DNA from: Monosporascus cannonballus
Lineage: Eukaryota; Ascomycota; Sordariomycetes; Xylariales
Direction: 5' to 3'
Assembly: GCA_004154925.1 (NCBI GenBank)
Contig: QJNS01000712.1
Location: 1-64,000 of the forward strand
Length of the DNA: 64,000 nucleotides
Shown here piece after piece: positions 23,060-33,741 of the stretch. The translations under genes and the position numbers were made by a program. Position 1 is the first letter of the stretch; each line of letters opens with the position of its first letter. The notes beneath the pieces are model-generated. The model was given only the letters and a program-made list of their open reading frames with translations. It was not told the DNA's origin and did not search any database.

Positions 23060-25344
23060 ATGCGGGGAGGAGGCAGCTTCACCAGGGGCATCGGTCTGTT
23101 CAAAAGTCTCGAAATCATCATTCGCAGCCCGTCCTTCACCCCCACCATCTCAAACCTCCGACGATTCAGTTACAGTGCAAGGAGGATGACCCCCCGCGAC
23201 CCAAATACGCTGGCCAATTATGGCGACTGGCGGATGAGGCACACGACTGTGAACTACAAAGTCAATTTCGATAAGCAGCGCCTCGAGGGCTCTGTACTGC
23301 TTGAGCTCGAGTCGCTTACGGACAAGGAGAGCAAGGAGATCATCCTCGACACCAACTCCCTATCTGTCTTGTCCGTCAAGCTCAACTCCTCCAACTCGGA
23401 TTGGATGGTCAAGGATCACGTTGCGCCGTACGGCTCACCACTTCATGTCTCAGTGCCTAACGGGGCGTCTCTGGGCGAAGTGGTCAAGCTAGACATCGGT
23501 CTCGAGACGACCAAAGACTGCGCGGGACTGCAGTGGATGACGCCCTCGCAAACAGGGAATAAGAAGCACCCCTATGTCTATAGCCAGTGCCAAGCAATCT
23601 TGGGCAGAAGCATTCTCCCCTGTCAAGATACTCCTGATGTCAAATCAACGTACACATTCAACATCACATCGCCGTTGCCGGCAGTGGCAAGCGGCGTTCC
23701 GGTTCCGTCAGACACGGCCGGAGAGGGCGACAAGCTCTTCCGGTTCGAGCAAAAGGTGCCAATCCCGTCGTATCTATTCGCGCTCGCTTCGGGGGACCTC
23801 GCTACAGCCCCTATCGGGAAGAAATCTGTCGTAGTAACCGGACCCGAGGCGCTGAAAGACGCGCAGTGGGAGTTTGAGGCGGATATGGACAAGTTTCTTG
23901 ACATCGCACAAAAGCTAGTTTTCGACTATCAGTGGGGGGAGTATAACATTCTCGTTTTACCACCTAGCTTCGCCTACGGAGGTGAGTCTCGAGTTGCGTC
24001 TCTTGATGGGAGTAGTTCTAAACTGACGGACGGGTCCAAGGAATGGAGAATCCGATCTTCACTTTCGCTACTCCGACGATCGTAAGTGGGGATCGTCAAA
24101 ACGTCGATGTGATTGCTCGTACGCGCTTCCACCCTAGATGTCCACTTGATGTTGTGTTGCTCTGGGAATTTTCTATTAGGACCAGTCTTCAGAGCTATCT
24201 GTCGCTCGTGAGACGAACCATTACTGACCGCAGGTGTAGATGAGCTGTCGCATAGTTGGAGTGGCAACCTAGTCACAAACTGTAGTTGGGAGCACTTGTT
24301 AGTCGGCTGGAATTCGCATCGACCCCTATACTGACTTAATTACTAGTTGGCTCAACGAGGGGTGGACAACATATCTTGAACGAAGAATTGGTGCGGCTCT
24401 CCATGGCGAGCCGCAGTTCGACTTTTCCGCAATAATCGGCTGGAAAGCGCTAGGTATTGCACCGTTTTCATAGGTTCTCCAGCGCAATTCACATGGACTA
24501 ATATAATTACAGAGGATGCAATTGCACTCCTTGGAGCCGATCATGAGTTCACCAAACTCATCATCAACCACAAGGGCGTAGATCCTGAGGATGCATTCAG
24601 CACTGTACCGTACGAGAAGGGTTTCCACTTTCTCTATTTTCTGGAGAGACTTGTTGGTCGCGAGCACTTTGACAAGTTCATCCCTCATTACTTCTATACT
24701 TGGGCCCGCAAGTCGCTCGATTCTTACGAGTTCAAGAAGACCTTCTTGGATTTCTTCGAAGGATATGGCAACGCGGAGATAAAGCAGAAGATCGCCACGA
24801 TCCCTTGGGAGGAGCGATTCTATAAGCCCGGGCTGCCACCGAAGCCTGATTTCAACACGGCCTATGTTGACAAGTGCCTAGACCTTGCGGAGAAGTGGAA
24901 GAAGGAGGCGAGTTCAACCTATCACCCATTCTCACGCGACTGACATTAATGCTTCCGCAGGACTACAAACCGGATGTTAGTGACATCAAGTCCTTCACGG
25001 CGAACCAGATGGTCGTCTTCTTGCAGGCCATCCAGAGCTTCCCGACGCCCCTCAGCGCCGAGCGGTCCCATCTCCTGGGCACAACCTACAACATCAGCTC
25101 GTCCAAGAACGTGGAAGTGAAGTCGGCGTACTACATCGTGGCGCTCAACGCGGGGGACAAGGAAGAGATCCCCGGCATTGTCGAGCTCGTCAGCTCCGTG
25201 GGCCGTATGAAGTTCGTGAGGCCGCTGTACAGGAAGCTGAACGAGGTCGACCGAGACCTCGCAGTGAAGACGTTCGAGAATAGCAAGGACTTCTACCCCT
25301 CCACCACCAGAAATCAGTTGGAAAAGGATCTGGGTCTAAAATAG
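23060..25344 (+). CDS. M1 family aminopeptidase / leukotriene-A4 hydrolase homologue
   Basis: Six exons give 647 residues: 23060-23981, 24041-24118, 24240-24297, 24347-24453, 24513-24907 and 24961-25344. All phases agree. It is a zinc metallopeptidase that removes N-terminal residues and belongs to the LTA4H/yeast Lap2 branch of M1. The spliced protein carries the substrate-binding GGMENP (308-312), the zinc site HELSH with H334 and H338, and the third ligand E357 in WLNEG, 19 residues after H338 as expected. [21 protein letters not shown] is typical of the LTA4H branch. The C-terminal helical domain ends [10 protein letters not shown]. The His codon is split by intron 2, so only the second of two nearby AG acceptors (after GTGTAG) gives HELSH. 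Intron 5 has a GC donor (GAG|GCGAGT). An Arg/Ser-rich leader of 42 residues precedes a second Met (23186), which starts [12 protein letters not shown], so a mitochondrial and a cytosolic form are both possible. Confidence 0.93.
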
Positions 25345-26292
25345 GCACCACCTTCTAGGTTGCTCATGTAGTAGCAGGTTCCGATGTAAGTTGGAGAAGT
25401 CTACGCGGATGCAACGTTTTACCGGGAATCAGAGCCGGCATGGTCAATTTCGTAGCGCGCTTGGATGAAGAGTTTAAAGACGCCCGCCTGTGTAATCCTG
25501 GCAAAAGTCGATTTAGGCTGTTAAGCTCCCCGGCCGAGGGAATTCGACACGGAGCGAACCCACGAACGAATAAGCGCAGCATCCAAAACTTTCTCTCGCA
25601 TAAATGCGACGTACAACTAACGGATAATGAATCGTATCTTGATAGATATTCTCAAGTCATCTAACGAGGGCTCAGCTCTGCCTCCGTCACCCCCTGCCCG
25701 ATGCAACTGCGTCTGTGTCTAAGGGGTCTAATCCAAATGAAGCCGACGCCAGCCTCGTCCGTCCACCTTCATCGGCACCCTCGCCCGGAGGATACGGTCT
25801 CGTCAGACTGCAAATATAACAGCGAGGAAAAAATAACCTCAGCATAACGCTCCGGGCCAGCCAGCCAGCCAGCCAAGTCCGCAGCAGCAGTGTGGACGCT
25901 GAGGGGATCGCCATGGTTTGGCGATGTCTCCCGGTGCTGGCCGCACCGACTACCGCACGCGCACCTCCTTAATGAACGGCTACCGCGACTATGCGGGATT
26001 GGGCTGGCCAACCAAGATCTTCGCTTCGGTTCCTTGCCCCAAAGAATATGCATTACCTACTAGGTAGCTACTTGAAACATAAAATTTTTAGAAACCCAAG
26101 TATCGGTATTAGCATTTCACGTCGCGGCGACTTAAAAGCGCCGTTTACGCAGCTCTGACGCCATCTGCTGCCGATGGGATTCGGAACGGCCCGCAAAAGC
26201 GGCCCCGGCGTAGTTTCTGGAAACATAACAAGAAAAGGACGTCTGCCAGCCCACTCCGACTGCCGAATGCAAACAGCGGTAACACCTCCGGC

Positions 26293-26315
26293 TTTTTTTT
26301 TTTTTTTTTTTTTTT
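26293..26315 (+). repeat. T homopolymer of 23 bases
   Basis: An uninterrupted run of 23 T in non-coding sequence. A second run of the same length lies at 31900-31922. Their flanks are not similar to each other. Confidence 0.9.
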
Positions 26316-26650
26316 GCTCGAACCTTCCCTCTGTCCGCTGCCCCTCGTGCGAAAAAGTGCCCAGTGCGGTGGAAGCTGGCGTCATAGAGTCCACGGCGCT
26401 CGATTTGTCAGCAGTCGGGTGATTGGAAATACAAGGCTGATTATAAATGCATCGTGCGGCTGGGCCACTAGCGGAGCCAGCGGTGGGAGGGGACGCAGTG
26501 GCGGCGGCGGTATTCGCGGCCTATGGCTGGACCGCTGGAGAAGGAGATGGGCTGCGACTAGTCTAGTGTGCAGGCCCTAGACCGTGATCGTGCCTGTGTG
26601 CCAACCCCCTCTCCCCCTCCCCCCTCTCGCGTCGACCCGTCCTCTCTTTC

Positions 26651-26658
26651 TATAAGTA
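26651..26658 (+). promoter_or_regulatory. putative TATA box (TATAAGTA) of the DUF1993 gene
   Basis: TATAAGTA follows a pyrimidine-rich tract and precedes the chosen start codon by about 250 bases, which would leave a 5' leader of roughly 220 bases. The assignment rests on position and sequence only. Confidence 0.4.
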
Positions 26659-26909
26659 TCTGGGCAAGTCGGAGCTCTCGAGCATCTTCTCGCTTGCCCA
26701 TCAGCCCAGCTTCGAGCAAGCGACGCGGTAACCCCCATCCCACCCCCCGAAGAACAGACAGACCGACAGCCACCTGCAATCACACAAACAGTCCCAGTGC
26801 CTACCCGATACCCAGAGGGAGGAGAAGAGGAGCCAAGGAAAAAAAAAAAAGACAAGAGACAAAGAACACAAGCCGACGAACCATCATATTCATCGTCATC
26901 ATCATCATC

Positions 26910-27440
26910 ATGTCTTCGCTCTACTCCGTCAGCATCCCCGTGCTGCTCAACATCCTGGCGGCGACGTCGCACGTGCTCAAGAAGGGCGGCGAGCACGCGC
27001 GCGAGAAGGGGATCGCCATCTCCGAGTACCTCGACGCGCGCATCGCCGAGGACATGCTGCCGCTGCGGACGCAGGTCCACATCGTCTGCAGCACGGCGCG
27101 GAAGGCCGTGGAGCGGCTGACGGGCGCGGCGCCGCCGGCCCTCGACCTCGAGGCGGAGCGCCCGACGCTCGAGGAGTGGCTGGCCGTCGTCGACGAGACC
27201 GCCGAGATGCTCCGGGCCGTCGACCCGGCCGCCGTCGACGGCAAGGAGCAGACGAGGGTCCCCTGCGTGTTCGGGCCCGAGAAGTTCGAGGCCCCCCTCG
27301 CCGACTACGTGCACGGGTATCCCGTCCCCACGGCCTACTTCCACCTCAGCATGATCTACGCCATCCTGAGGGGGAAGGGCGTGCCGCTCGGCAAGGTGGA
27401 CTACATGACGCCCTTCATGCAGAGCTTTACCAAAGTATGA
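26910..27440 (+). CDS. DUF1993 domain protein
   Basis: Intronless, 176 residues, GC-rich. The sequence matches the DUF1993 family (PF09351), small helical proteins of about 170 residues found in bacteria and fungi, some related to the DinB-like four-helix fold. Visible family features are the N-terminal SVSIPVLLNILAATSHVLKK, the central Arg/Leu-rich helix, and the C-terminal PTAYFHLSMIYAILRGKGVP and LGKVDYMTPF. No enzymatic role is established. The start is the ATG at 26910, right after an ATC/CAT microsatellite; the frame is open for 114 more codons upstream, but that part is low complexity (poly-Ser, poly-Lys) and lies downstream of a TATA-like box. There is no signal peptide or membrane span. 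Confidence 0.85.
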   Translation: MSSLYSVSIPVLLNILAATSHVLKKGGEHAREKGIAISEYLDARIAEDMLPLRTQVHIVCSTARKAVERLTGAAPPALDLEAERPTLEEWLAVVDETAEMLRAVDPAAVDGKEQTRVPCVFGPEKFEAPLADYVHGYPVPTAYFHLSMIYAILRGKGVPLGKVDYMTPFMQSFTKV

Positions 27441-28108
27441 TTGCCTTTACGCGAGAGTAGCGGCACGGGGGCTTGGGGCTGAAGGGGGAGGGAAAGGGGC
27501 AAGGAAAGGAGGAAAGGAGGAGGAGGACTATCCATCGAGGCTGCTGTTAGGAGGTGGAGCGAGGAGGAAGGATGCACCGCGAATAAGCCAAGGCCATAGC
27601 CTAACTGACTACGCCTTGTTAAATGCAGATTATAAAGTATATATGTGTGTGTGTTCGCTTTCTCAAATTATGTATCCATCACGTCGGAATGAGATTTATA
27701 CGGCCGATAGATTATGTCCCATGTATCTTTGAGTCTTTGATCCTCGTCGTTGTCCTGTGATGTTCCCGACAGGCATGGGGAACCACGACTACTTTAAGCA
27801 AGCGAGTTCTGGGGTAAATGGTCTGTCGGAGGCTAGCCATGGGATAGGGGTCGACTACCGTGTAAGTTGATTGGCGGAGCCCCGTACTAAATAGCCAATG
27901 TACTTAAAAGATGGAAGCCCGTACTAAGTTACACTAGTTTAAGCGACGTCTTGGGCGTTCGAGCACATGGGACGAAAATTGACAGAAGTACCAGGAGGGA
28001 TGCAGCCGAGAGCATATGCGTTACAGCTATGCTCTTGACGGCAGCATTATCAACGTGGTATATCATTTCACCAAGTATATATAGACAAGACAAGTCATTA
28101 TATCACCG
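27441..28108. other. intergenic region between two convergent genes
   Basis: About 670 bases between a plus-strand and a minus-strand gene end, so both 3' untranslated regions lie here. A purine-rich tract (GGAAAGGAGG type) covers about 27480-27530, and a short TG repeat lies near 27645. No gene was seen. Confidence 0.5.
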
Positions 28109-30322
28109 TCACCGGCTCCTCGCACTCAGGCTCGCAAACGCGTCCGGGCTGTGCCGGCCGTTGTTCCAGGCCATTTCCATCCCCAGCGTCATGCTGTCGC
28201 GACTCCTCGCGCCCGAGATGCCCGGGGTATTCGCGTTCGTGAAGGCATTCGGGCCGGACGAGCCCAGCCCATTGTGTAAGAAAGGGTTCTTGTTTCCCGC
28301 CAAGGGAACCGAGACGCTCCTCTGAGGTGAAGTCGGCTGCTGCGGGTGTGGCTGCGCTGTAGCTGCTTGATTCATCTCGGGATTCGGTGTGCTCTGGGCC
28401 TGGACTTGGGTGGAAGCCGGAGCCGGAACGGCCGACGGAATGTTATATAAAGCCAGAATGGCAGCCTTGTCTGGCCTCTGAGGCTGATACGCTTGCTGGG
28501 GAATTTGCTGTGCGGGCTGCTGAGTCGGATAGAACGCCTGTTGTGTAGGCTGAGGCTGTCGCACAGGCTGAGAAGCACTGAGAAACGGATTGTTCCCATA
28601 CGGACTCTGCGGTGCGTCGTAAACATTTTGTTGAGACTGCTCGGGTATCTGATTCAAGCTTGGAGACGCAATACTCGATGGGGACCTCATGAACGGGTTC
28701 GAGCCGAAGGGATTCTGGTTCTGCACCTGTGATGTGTTCACGGACAGGGATTGGGCTGCTGGCGCTTGAAGAAACGGATTGTAGCTCTGCCGGGCCTGTG
28801 GCATAGGTGGAGGGCACGTTTGACTGGTGCCATAGGCTGTAGTCGCAAAAAACTGGTTTTGCGGCACCGGTGGCGTCAGAGATTGCTGATGAATCGGATG
28901 AGATAGGGGTTGGGGCGCAGGTAGTCCACCAGTATGATGCGGGAACAGCGCCTGCTGTTGCTGTTCAGGCGGCGCAAGAGACAGGTTCTGGAGTGACTGG
29001 TTCAGACTGAACCCAGCATCATGCGACGGCGCTCCGAACGGATTGGTGGAATAGAATGGGTTCTTGTTGTTCTGCATCGTGCCGGTAGACTGCGACGATT
29101 GCGGCTGAGCGGGAGATATGTCCCAGGGGTCGTTTGTTGGCGTTGTCGGGCTGCGGGTAGCCGCCGGGCTGGCCTTGGATAACCCCAACGTCGCGTTTGG
29201 CGTGGTAGGCTGCGGCGTAAGTGACCTCGACGGCAAAGAGCTCTCCCGTGCCGGAACTGCAGGGGCCGAAGTTCCTCCACCCTCGCCTAACCGCACCAAA
29301 GTCTCGATTGTCTTTTCGAGGTTCCCATTCACGCCCTTCAGGACCATGGCGTTCCTCTTGTCATCCGTGAAACCCATTTCCCTGAGCTGGGCTAACTTTT
29401 GCGCCATAGCCTCGGGGCTGTCGTGCTGCACCGTCGCTCCGAAGATTTTCGAGGACTTTTGGCGGGGTGGATCGGAGCCTTCTTCGGAGAAGCCATTCGG
29501 GCTTGTCGGACCGTCGCGCGAACGCGATTCTCTCTTTGAGCGGAAAGATAGGGGAAAGGTAGACGATCCCGATTTAAAGCTGAAGCGACCTCCTGTCTTG
29601 GGAGGTAGTGGTGGCGGGCTACCTTCATCGGACACCCTGCTCCCAGTTCTCGGTTGTTTTGTGCTGTGAGTCGTCCCCGGCTGAATATATTTTGACCTTA
29701 TGAACCTTTCCATGGCGGAATCGGCCTCGTCTGCATCGACTGGAACTGGAGGCTTCTTGTTCTGAGGGTTATAGATTTTGTTGGACGCGACGTTGCCTAC
29801 TTTCTTCATATTCTAATGCGGATAATTAGTCCCTCTCCGTCTGTGACGCATTTAGTACCGGTATAGAGCGCACCTCGACCTGGTCATTAGTCCAGCTGTC
29901 CATGCTTAATGATTTGACCTTGGATATGTGCGTGCCCAGTTTCCTATGGATGGTCGCGCATCGCATGCAAAGAAAGACCCCTAACTAGACTCATTGTCAG
30001 CTCGGCGCGTCCCGGATCGCCCTGTGCCGTTTTTGTTTCTCGGTATCGTTGAGGGAGCGGCTAGTGTTGCGTATACTTACACTCCATGATGCCCAAGCTA
30101 TGTAAAAGTTCCTAGTCAGCCGTCGTCCGAACGCAGAATGTCTAATGCGACATGGCCCAACCTCTCTTGAGCCCGACCAGCGCGCGTCTATGCGAAGAGT
30201 AACGTACCTGGATTCCGCGCCTGACAATCAGCACAGAAATTGTTTCCCGCCACATTATGCACGAGGTCCTGCAAGACCTTCTCATTGCGCGCCTGCTGGC
30301 GCTTGCTTATGAGCCCGGACAT
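28109..30322 (-). CDS. ArfGAP zinc finger and UBA domain protein (Gts1-like)
   Basis: Four exons give 648 residues, in transcript order 30322-30208, 30097-30081, 29984-29874 and 29812-28109. The N-terminus is an ArfGAP domain, which stimulates GTP hydrolysis by Arf GTPases in vesicle traffic. The zinc finger C30-x2-C33-x16-C50-x2-C53 is assembled from three exons: NFCADCQARNP, then AWASWS, then LGVFLCMRCATIHRKLG. The catalytic arginine is the R of CATIHR. A UBA domain follows at about 216-256 (LAQLREMGFTDDKRNAMVLK). The rest is Pro/Gln/Asn-rich and contains several NPF tripeptides, which bind EH domains in endocytosis. This order matches yeast Gts1 and related fungal proteins. Exon 2 is only 17 nt, yet it is needed to keep frame and the 16-residue spacing between the Cys pairs. 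Family call is firm; the Gts1 orthology is likely rather than proven. Confidence 0.9.
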
Positions 30323-31401
30323 CGCTCGCGTGTCTTCCCTTTGCTTTCGGATAGTCGACTAGTCAATTTAAGCCCCCAGCGAAAATCGGATTGTGGCGGC
30401 CTATAGTATCAAGCGACAACCCGTGTGGTGACGGTCTGTGAAACCGAAAGAGGAAGTCTTCAAGGACAGCTAGAGAGAGCCTAAGGTATGGATTATGCCG
30501 CCGGGTTATAGGACAGGGGGTGAAAATGTAATTCGCATCCGTATTCTAGACGGAACCTGGGTCAGGTGATGCTGGTTATTAACATTTAGCTTAGATTTGA
30601 TGGCGGTTAAACTAATACGTCTCGTCTCGTTGGTCGCAAGGACTCGATCTCGTGGCGTCGCACGGTCGATCTGATAATGACGGATAGTAGGTAATAGTCG
30701 GCGTCGGTGCGATGGACCGATGGTGGCCTGGGGATGCCGCAATGGAACAGGTAGAGATGAGCAAACAAGCAATCGGAGGGAGTGAATATGCTACAGTATG
30801 TAATAAGTAGGTAGGAATAGAGGCACGGACGAATAGGAAGCACCTAATCTAGCAAGCCGGAGAATACAATAAAGACAATATGTGCCCCTAACTTAGTATA
30901 GGATGATCTAGTTGGGGAAATGCAGGTAGACGCAAGCCGATAAATAGAAGAGGAAGGTTTGAAAATAAAGAGGGAATATCTTCGAACGTGTAGATTAAAT
31001 TCATTAACGAACTGGTTAGTAAGTATACCATGACATGAATAATACGAATGAACGAACGAATAATAGCACCAAATATCGATCCCGCGACTCAATTAACGAG
31101 GGAACGAAGTGCTGGGGAAGCAGGAACATAAGCCGCACTCATTTTGCGGCCGGGCACTCACTCCACAGGGAAAAGAAAGGGGAACTACGGTCCCCGGGAA
31201 CCGTGGGAGCAGGGACCAGAGAGGGATCCTACGCTAGTGAGCTCGGGCCACACAGTAGCGCTCACTTTCGTTTGGCTCGCTCTGACAAACTAGGTCGGTC
31301 CAGGCCATCATCATCTTGAGACTAGACTAGCGGGTTCGCCGATGGCCCTGGGTGCTGCGCCGCTGCTGCACATGGCAACCTCAGCTGCTAGTTCAACCTC
31401 T

Positions 31402-31418
31402 CCTAACCCTAACCCTAA
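31402..31418 (-). repeat. short interstitial telomere-type repeat
   Basis: Plus strand CCTAACCCTAACCCTAA, that is almost three units of TTAGGG read on the minus strand, the usual telomere repeat of filamentous ascomycetes. It is only 17 bases and sits in non-coding DNA. Confidence 0.7.
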
Positions 31419-31899
31419 GCATTTTACCAAGGTGCCTGCCTATATTATGTTGACCTATAACTTGTCGAGGCATCAAGTCATTCTGCAGTGTTCCCGTACA
31501 TGTACACACTTCGACCTAATCATAACTTGGTCAATCAGTCTATCACGGAGAGTTAGCTATGGACGATAGGGACCATAACCCATAATCCTTCCTACTAGGC
31601 TGTATTCGTGTCCCATTCTATCTCATGCCGGTTTAGCTTAGATGGCTAACGTAAATGGACTTCGTAGCTGTCGACGTGTTCATGCCGAGTGCCATGAACG
31701 GATACCGCGAGGCAGCTTTGTAATATATATATATATATATAACTGCATATGCAAATCGTATAGGATGCAACCCTCTCATCCCGGTCTGTAAGCCCCCACC
31801 TCTTCAGGCTGAGGATCCCCGACCAAACTTGATCCAAGACGGCGCGAGTATTCGATGCTCGACGAGACCGTGGGCAGCCGAGGAGCGGGGAGCATTGCC

Positions 31900-31922
31900 T
31901 TTTTTTTTTTTTTTTTTTTTTT
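31900..31922 (+). repeat. T homopolymer of 23 bases
   Basis: An uninterrupted run of 23 T. It has the same length as the run at 26293-26315 but unrelated flanks. Confidence 0.9.
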
Positions 31923-32269
31923 GCCGCATGCGTAGTCGGAGCGGTGGTCATACCGTCAGGGTTCGAGCATCGGCTCTTCTACCGTCGTCTGCATATTGGG
32001 GGGTCTCAGGCAGACTTCTCCGGGAAATGGCTTCCTCCCAACAATAACGTAAACCCTGTCCGGTATGTTAGTATGCCGGTGCATAGGCTGGGGATTTTGG
32101 GGTGATCATATAGAATCGGCCAATCCGGGCCAGCTGCTAGCGAAGCAGATATCGGGAGGTAGACGATGGCCACAATGGCGTATCCGGACTTACTTTTCAT
32201 ACGCATGCACGCTCCTGTCGGCAAGCGCTCTTCTGACATCTACCAAATGTAGCTGGGCTCAAGCGTTAG

Positions 32270-33741
32270 CTACTTGAAGATCCTATATCGAAATAAGAGC
32301 ATCGGGAGCAGCGTCACCTCGATCTGTTCCCGCTTCAGCCCTCGGACCCGGTGCAATAGACCCATCGACATGGCCTGGAGGCCACCGCCCTCGAATGCGC
32401 CCTTCCACATATCTCCCAGTTCCTTCCATTTGCGGTTCTTCGGCCAGTTGTTGATGGGAATCTTGAAGGTGATCTGTTGGACCTCGACGAAGCCCGCGTT
32501 AATCAGGGCCTGCTTGTACACCGCCGCGCAGCGGATCGAGCGCCCTATCTGCTCCGCACACTCTTCGAGGTCTTCCAGGAGTCGCTTCAAAGGCCAGTCG
32601 TCCGGCATGGTCCCGTCGTCGCAGAACATCTGCGGGAACAGTTCCTGCGCTTCGAACCAGCCACCCGGTCTGAGGTTCTCGAACGCCTTCCTAGCGCAGT
32701 CAGTTTCGAAGTCTTGCCAGACGCCCAAGGCCATGCGGATGTGTATGTAGTCCAGCAGCTCGGGATAGACCCAATCCTCGAGTCTGGTTTAGTCAGCAGA
32801 GATATCGACGAGACATAAAGATCTTAGAGGGGATTCGCTGCGCCGGCGAACAGCCGCGAATATATCCTCCACCAAACCCGCTTACTGGACATGAGGAGTT
32901 CAAATTCTAGAGTGCGTAAAAGAAGGGCAACCGATCCGTACGTGCTAAGGAGACAATAGGGGACCTACGCATCCTCTATGTAGAAATGGACGTTTTCGGG
33001 AACGTAACTCGGCTGTATGGGCGAAAGATCCGTCCCGTAGACCTCGGCGTTGGGGAACTCATCGCTCATCTCGATGGCCCAAGTCCCCGTCCCCGTCGCG
33101 ATATCGAGTATCCTGCTGGGCGGGTTGTGCCCGGCCAAAGGGGCGAAGTAGTTCCTGCCGCCGAAGAGGTGCTTTAAACAGATGAACATCCACTCATAAC
33201 GGGCGAGCTCCATCTCGTCGTTCGGATAGGGGTAAGCTTTACAGGCAAATCCATGTTAGTGGCATCTCTGGGGGTGCGGGAAGAACTTCTCCGTAGCTCC
33301 GGAAGCTTACGTACAGCCATCGCGATAAGCGTGATATGTCCTCCCGTTTTCTACTCTGTAGGCCGAGATGCTGCTCGTGATCGATACGTCATCCCTGGTA
33401 AACGGAGAACTCAGCATCGGGAATCCCTGGAGCATCTGGTAGTCTCACCAGCTCTTCGTCGATGGCGACAGGTGTCCCTACGAATCGATGAGTGCGAAGC
33501 TAGCAGAGTGCGAGGGTTTTTTTTATTAAAAAAAAGTATCTAGACGTACGTCGGCTTCGATCCGGACCGAAGGAGCGGCCGAGTGAAGGGTGTACTCGAA
33601 TGTGAACGGGAAGTTGCTTATGTCGGTAGGACACTGTGCACCTGTGGATTGTTGCTGCACGGCCGCACCGGTCAGGCTGGACGACGGGCTGTTACTCTGG
33701 GAGTCTCTGTGGCCCCTATACCTAGTAGGTCGGGGAATCAT
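32270..33741 (-). CDS. LaeA-like SAM-dependent methyltransferase
   Basis: Four exons give 364 residues, in transcript order 33741-33550, 33435-33315, 33236-32969 and 32783-32270, all in phase. It belongs to the fungal LaeA-like class I methyltransferases (PF13489 type), many of which influence secondary metabolism or development. The entry segment reads DDVSITSSISAYRVENGRTY then HAYRDGSYPYPND, the usual family start. Motif I is ILDIATGTGTWAIEM, followed by VYGTDLSPIQP and, across the third intron, HFYIEDALEDW. Later LRPGGWFEAQE is the normal post-II strand. Length is ordinary. The first exon is Ser/Gln/Pro-rich and variable. The acceptor before exon 2 is ambiguous: the AG at 33436-33437 or the one nine bases further on, both phase 0, so three residues are uncertain. 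LaeA itself cannot be distinguished from its many paralogues, and no substrate can be named. Confidence 0.85.

Larger units (their letters stand above)
25345..26909. other. intergenic region with T-run, and promoter of the DUF1993 gene
   Basis: About 1.6 kb. There is no recognisable gene in the left part. A 23-base T-run lies at 26293-26315. From about 26600 the plus strand is rich in C and T, as is common before fungal transcription starts. A stop-free frame continuous with the DUF1993 gene runs from 26568, but it is low complexity and is treated as 5' untranslated sequence. Confidence 0.5.
30323..32269. other. intergenic region with simple repeats
   Basis: About 1.9 kb between two minus-strand genes. 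The left part must hold the ArfGAP promoter, and the right end holds the 3' flank of the methyltransferase gene. It contains a short telomere-like tract, an AT microsatellite (about 31722-31741) and a T-run. Open frames are short and unsupported. Confidence 0.5.

Noticed and set aside
24230..24260. Aminopeptidase seemed to have lost the first zinc-binding His (reading DELSH)
   Set aside because: This comes only from using the first AG acceptor. The AG six bases further gives HELSH in phase, so the site is intact.
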